Origin: Herbaspirillum sp.
GTDB lineage: Bacteria > Pseudomonadota > Gammaproteobacteria > Burkholderiales > Burkholderiaceae_D
Reading direction: 5' to 3'
Assembly: GCF_017744395.1 (NCBI RefSeq)
Contig: NZ_JAGIBI010000001.1
Span: 1,054,001-1,118,000 of the forward strand
DNA length: 64,000 nucleotides
Below, piece by piece: positions 60,867 through 64,000 of the stretch. The position numbers were made by a program, and so were the translations under genes. Every line of letters begins with the position of its first letter. Position 1 is the stretch's first letter. The notes beneath the pieces were generated by a model. It worked only from the letters and a program-made list of their open reading frames with translations, had not been told where the DNA came from and made no database searches.

Positions 60867-61160
60867 ATGAAAAAAATGCTGATCGCTATCACTTCTTTCG
60901 CACTGGCCACCCCGCTGCTGCTCGCCGCCCCCGCCATGGCCGAGAATGCGCAACAGACCAAGATGGCCGCCTGTAACAAGGATGCCGCCGGCAAAAAGGG
61001 CGACGAACGCAAGGCCTTCATGAAAGATTGCCTGTCCAGCAAGCCGGAAAAGCCGATGACGCAGCAAGACAAGATGAAGCAGTGCAATGCCGATGCCGCC
61101 GGCAAGAAAGGCGACGAGCGCAAGGCCTTCATGTCTTCCTGCCTGAAGAAAGACAAGTAA
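60867..61160 (+). CDS. psiF: PsiF-repeat protein
   Basis: A 97-residue exported protein. The signal peptide is cleaved after AMA (residue 25). Two PsiF repeats follow, each with C-N-x-D-A-A-G-K-K-G-D-E-R-K-A-F-M and a closing cysteine. The E. coli homologue is phosphate-starvation induced; a Pho box is not visible here. The function is unknown. Confidence 0.93.
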   Translation: MKKMLIAITSFALATPLLLAAPAMAENAQQTKMAACNKDAAGKKGDERKAFMKDCLSSKPEKPMTQQDKMKQCNADAAGKKGDERKAFMSSCLKKDK

Positions 61161-61198
61161 GCATCAGCCGGCTATCGAGGCCGGCGATGCCACAAACG

Positions 61199-61224
61199 AC
61201 AAGCCCCGGCATGCCGGGGCTTGT
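61199..61224. terminator. Bidirectional intrinsic terminator
   Basis: An 11-bp perfect stem ACAAGCCCCGG / CCGGGGCTTGT with loop CATG lies between psiF and the convergent LysE-type gene. Confidence 0.8.
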
Positions 61225-61250
61225 TGCTTGATGGGCGTACGCTTATGTAC

Positions 61251-61907
61251 TCAGTGCGCCGAGCGCTTGAAGAAGAACAGGCCGGCGCCGACCAGCATCA
61301 GCACGCCGCCGAAAAAGCGGTTCTGCGCCTTCATGGCCCGTTGATTGCGAAAGAAGCGCTGCAAGCGGCTGGCCGCGAACGCATAGCCATGCATCACCAC
61401 CAGATCGACCGCCACCATCGTCACCGCCAGCACCAGCAGTTGCAGCCACAGCGGACGGTCGTTGTCGATGAATTGCGGCAGCACCGCCACCATGAAGACG
61501 ATGCCTTTGGGATTGGTGACGTTGGTCAGGAAACCGGTCATGCAGCGCTGCCACCAGGCTTGGCCGCGTACCGTCGCGGCCCTGGAAGCGCCCTGCGTCG
61601 CATCGACATCCTGTTGCACCGTCACCGGTGCGCGCCACTGCGAGAAGCCGAGATAGATCAGGTAGACGGCGCCCAGCACCTTGATGGTGTTGAAGGCGGC
61701 CTCGGATGCCAGCAGCAGCGAACCCACGCCGGCCCCGGCGATGAGCAGGATCACCACCAGCGCGATCTCCAGCCCGAGGATGGTGGCGCTGGTGCGGCGC
61801 ACGCCGTAGTTGAGGCCATGGCTCATCGATAACACTGCGCCCGAGCCCGGTGAAACGGCGATCACGCAAGCGGCGACAAAGAATGCGAACCAGGTTTGAT
61901 AAGCCAT
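61251..61907 (-). CDS. LysE/RhtB-family amino-acid exporter
   Basis: A 218-residue inner-membrane protein with six helices. It has the family opening AYQTWFAFFVAACVIAVSPGSGAVL and MSHGLNYGVRR, LGAVYLIYLGFSQWR, and FLTNVTNPKGIVFMVAVLPQF. The group exports amino acids or homoserine derivatives; the substrate is not readable. The ATG at 61907 (MAYQTW) is preferred; the frame is open 13 codons further upstream. Confidence 0.9.
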   Translation of the reverse strand: MAYQTWFAFFVAACVIAVSPGSGAVLSMSHGLNYGVRRTSATILGLEIALVVILLIAGAGVGSLLLASEAAFNTIKVLGAVYLIYLGFSQWRAPVTVQQDVDATQGASRAATVRGQAWWQRCMTGFLTNVTNPKGIVFMVAVLPQFIDNDRPLWLQLLVLAVTMVAVDLVVMHGYAFAASRLQRFFRNQRAMKAQNRFFGGVLMLVGAGLFFFKRSAH

Positions 61908-62058
61908 GTGAGAAATCCCGATAGTGCGGCAAGGAAAGTCCATCATTATAAAGACTCCTCCGATCTTCTGTTTTCCCGCCCCGGCAGTCGCGCCCGTCCA
62001 AGAACTTCACCGGTATCCGGACATCTCACTTTCATCCCGACACCTGCGGAGAAACAAT

Positions 62059-62208
62059 ATGAACATCCACCTTTCCTTCGGCCCGCTGGCCGCACTGATC
62101 GCCGGCATCCTGATCCTGCTGGCGCCGCGCCTGCTCAACTTCATTGTCGCCATCTACCTGATCGCCATCGGCGTGCTTGGCCTGGTGGGCTACGGCAAAT
62201 TCATCTGA
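62059..62208 (+). CDS. DUF3096-family small membrane protein
   Basis: A 49-residue peptide with two hydrophobic segments: SFGPLAALIAGILILLAP and LLNFIVAIYLIAIGVLGLVG, the pattern of DUF3096. It is too short for many gene finders, but GCGGAGAAACAAT immediately before the ATG is a good start signal. The function is unknown. Confidence 0.85.
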   Translation: MNIHLSFGPLAALIAGILILLAPRLLNFIVAIYLIAIGVLGLVGYGKFI

Positions 62209-62419
62209 ATGTTTTCTGCTTCCCTCACAGCCCCGGGAAAACCCATCGGATGAGCGCGAAATGCGCGGCAACGATTGCTTACATTTCCGCGATGAAATGA
62301 AACACTTTCGTGTCGTCGTCCGGTTCGGCAGTTCGTTATTGGGAGTAAGGCGCCGCGATCATCACGGCAAACGCGAAATCAGACGCCGAGCGTAACCTCC
62401 ACATTCAAAAGGAACTGCC

Positions 62420-62686
62420 ATGAAAACCAAATCCGTCATCGTCGCCTCCCTGCTGACCGCCCTGGCCCTGCCGGTGTTCGCACAGACCGGCACCGCCGCC
62501 GCTCCGGCCGCAGCGCCCGCAGCTCCTGCGGCTGCCACGACCGATGCCGCCCCCAAGGCAAAGACCTCGCATGCCAAGCACAAGGTTGCAAAGAAGGCTG
62601 AAAAGAAGGCCGAAAAAAAGGATGAGAAGAAGGACGCCGCAGGCGCCGAAGCCAAGCCGGCAACCGACGCCGCCAAGGCCAAGTAA
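62420..62686 (+). CDS. Ala/Lys-rich exported protein, paralogue 1
   Basis: An 88-residue protein: a signal peptide (MKTKSVIVASLLTALALPVFA, cleavage after residue 21), an Ala/Pro-rich stretch (about 24-45) and a Lys-rich tail (KAEKKAEKKDEKKDAA). It resembles the one encoded 130 bp downstream, especially in the signal region. Highly basic low-complexity exported proteins of this kind are common in Burkholderiales; no function is known. AAAGGAAC precedes the ATG. Confidence 0.8.
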   Translation: MKTKSVIVASLLTALALPVFAQTGTAAAPAAAPAAPAAATTDAAPKAKTSHAKHKVAKKAEKKAEKKDEKKDAAGAEAKPATDAAKAK

Positions 62687-62813
62687 TTTCGCAGCATAGC
62701 CGGAGCGCGGCGCAACTCACGGAAGACGCGCCGCGACGACAACACCGCAGCACCTGACTATTTATTACAGACACATCGCGGATCACACACCCGGATCTTG
62801 AAAGGACTACACC

Positions 62814-63083
62814 ATGAAAACCAAAGCCATCATCGTCGCTTCCCTGCTGTCGGCCCTGACCCTGCCGGTATTCGCTCAGACCGGTACCCCGGCCGCCGCT
62901 CCCGCAGCCCCTGCCGCTACCGCTGCCGCCCCGGCTGCCGCACCTGCTGCCAAGGCTGAAACCGCCACCAAGGCCAAGGCGCATCACGTCAAGAAGGTCA
63001 GCAAGAAGAGCGCCAAGAAGGCCACCGAAAAGGTTGACGGCGCCACCGACGTCAAGCCGGCCGCCGACAGCGCCAAGAAGTAA
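62814..63083 (+). CDS. Ala/Lys-rich exported protein, paralogue 2
   Basis: An 89-residue protein with the same layout as the preceding gene: signal MKTKAIIVASLLSALTLPV-FA, Ala/Pro-rich part and Lys-rich tail with HHVKKVSKKSAKKATEKV. The first 26 residues differ from paralogue 1 at only about five positions, showing recent tandem duplication. AAAGGAC before the ATG is the ribosome binding site, and a terminator closes the pair. Confidence 0.8.
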   Translation: MKTKAIIVASLLSALTLPVFAQTGTPAAAPAAPAATAAAPAAAPAAKAETATKAKAHHVKKVSKKSAKKATEKVDGATDVKPAADSAKK

Positions 63084-63150
63084 GCAGTAACGCAAAGAGC
63101 ATCACCGGAGCGCCTTCACGCGCTCCATCCATGTCAGGGATGACAGGGGG

Positions 63151-63189
63151 TGCCGCATCATCGCCGCAAGGCATGATGCGGCATTTTTT
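63151..63189 (+). terminator. Intrinsic terminator after the paralogue pair
   Basis: An 11-bp stem TGCCGCATCAT / ATGATGCGGCA with an 11-base loop is followed by six T. Confidence 0.88.
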
Positions 63190-63221
63190 CGCCTGGAGTT
63201 TTTATCGTCGGCGCGCGCCGC

Positions 63222-64000
63222 TCAATCGGCCTGCCAGCCGATGACGATGCGCTCGCCAGCGAAAGAGAAATGCGCGCAATCCATGCCGATGCCGGCGGCG
63301 AACAGCAGTTCATCGCCGGCGAACAGCAACGGCAGATACGGACGTTCCCACGCCGGCACGTCGGCGCTCTGGAAGTGCTGCTTCAGGCTGCGCGCCGGAC
63401 GGTTGGCGGCCAGCTTCACGCGCTCCCCGCCGTCGCGGCCGCGCACCGCCAATGGCTGCCGCGCCAGCCATGCCGCATCGATGCCGGGGCGCGCATCGCC
63501 GGCCCCGATGCTTTCGAACCGCAGCCAGCCGTAGTAGGCATCGACACGCAATTGCTCCTGCCCGCTCCATGCCAACCGGACGACCTCGCCTTCAGCCGGC
63601 GGCGTGCGGCGCGGCGCCAGGAATACGCGGTCGCGGTAGCGATGCACCTCGCCATCCGGATGCGACACGCACAGTTGCGCCTCCGCGCCCGCCTGCAGCA
63701 ATTGCGCGCGCATCTCCTGCATCCATGCCGCCGACGGCATGCGCATGCCGCGCAAGGCGAACCAATGGCGCATCAGGTTGAAGAATCGCTGCTCGCTCAA
63801 TTGCCGCAGGGCCGGCATCAACAGATGGTCTTCATGGCGGCATTGCGCCAGATCCTGCGCGGCGACTTCGTTCAACAATTCCTGCGCGCCCTGCGCGTGT
63901 CCGGCGGCGCGCGCCAGGCGTTGCTGGAATCCCGGGAAGGCGCTGCCGAGCGCCGGCATCACGCCATGCCGCAGGGCGTTGCGCGCATAGCGCACATCGG
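63222..64000 (-). CDS. tilS: tRNA(Ile)-lysidine synthase TilS, C-terminal part (5' end outside window)
   Basis: The frame is open past base 64000 on the minus strand. It begins VRYARNALRHGVMPALGSAFPGFQQRLARAA, the segment behind the ATPase domain of TilS, followed by the substrate-binding helical domain (LRQLSEQRFFNLMRHWFALRGM) and the C-terminal TilS domain (PARSLKQHFQSADVPAWER, YLPLLFAGDELLFAAGIGMD). The enzyme converts the wobble cytidine of tRNA-Ile2 to lysidine. The PP-loop lies outside. Confidence 0.92.
   Translation of the reverse strand, partial: DVRYARNALRHGVMPALGSAFPGFQQRLARAAGHAQGAQELLNEVAAQDLAQCRHEDHLLMPALRQLSEQRFFNLMRHWFALRGMRMPSAAWMQEMRAQLLQAGAEAQLCVSHPDGEVHRYRDRVFLAPRRTPPAEGEVVRLAWSGQEQLRVDAYYGWLRFESIGAGDARPGIDAAWLARQPLAVRGRDGGERVKLAANRPARSLKQHFQSADVPAWERPYLPLLFAGDELLFAAGIGMDCAHFSFAGERIVIGWQAD

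Overview
The window looks like a chromosomal segment of a high-G+C betaproteobacterium. The best fit is the Oxalobacteraceae (Burkholderiales), near Herbaspirillum. This is inferred from gene content and order (serS, rarA, lolA and ftsK near one another, nadE-glnB, rluC divergent from rne) and from base composition; no database search was possible. Most genes are core housekeeping or metabolic genes in short operons, many closed by clear intrinsic terminators.

Layout. Positions 1-7.7 kb hold the end of a LacI-type regulator, a membrane diguanylate cyclase, tRNA-Ser(CGA), an EAL-CBS-GGDEF protein, serS and two small genes. Positions 7.7-15.1 kb are the accessory region: a complete rarA followed by a compact operon of four short genes (an interrupted gene, an unknown protein, a HEPN/Abi_C-like protein and an HNH nuclease), which converges on an RloC/PrrC-like AAA ATPase with a zinc-hook CxxC and anticodon-nuclease-type residues. 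This block sits between two pieces of another rarA: its last ~63 codons at 7746-7942 and, probably, its first ~25 codons at 15069-15141. Positions 15.3-24.9 kb hold a GFA-fold protein, ferredoxin, lolA, ftsK, trxB, an I78 inhibitor-like lipoprotein, an Smr protein, an LRR-protein kinase fusion, a PA0069-type radical SAM protein and a SnoaL-like exported protein.

Positions 25.2-36.2 kb form an ethanolamine/acetaldehyde region: an AcoR-type sigma-54 activator, an eut operon (permease, Tat-exported HAD phosphatase, eutB, eutC) with a divergent EutR-like AraC regulator, and an acetaldehyde-type dehydrogenase with a DUF779 protein behind a near-perfect sigma-54 promoter. The simplest reading is that ethanolamine is imported, cleaved by EutBC to acetaldehyde and ammonia, and the aldehyde is oxidised, with no microcompartment genes in view. 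glnB and nadE follow.

Positions 38.5-47 kb hold a GNAT protein, an iron-binding ABC protein behind a Fur-like site, ppx, a tetrapyrrole-methylase-fold methyltransferase, and the sppA / Rieske / HAD / rluC operon. Positions 47.7-64 kb hold rne, moaA-mobA-moeA, rmuC, a truncated haemoglobin, an FtsX-type permease, a zinc alcohol dehydrogenase, several small exported proteins (LprI-like, PsiF, two tandem Ala/Lys-rich paralogues), a LysE-type exporter, a DUF3096 peptide and the C-terminal part of tilS cut by the window end.

The most unusual feature is the rarA locus. A diverged full-length rarA appears to have replaced the resident copy and brought a nuclease-rich, probably anti-phage, operon whose first gene overlaps the rarA stop codon.
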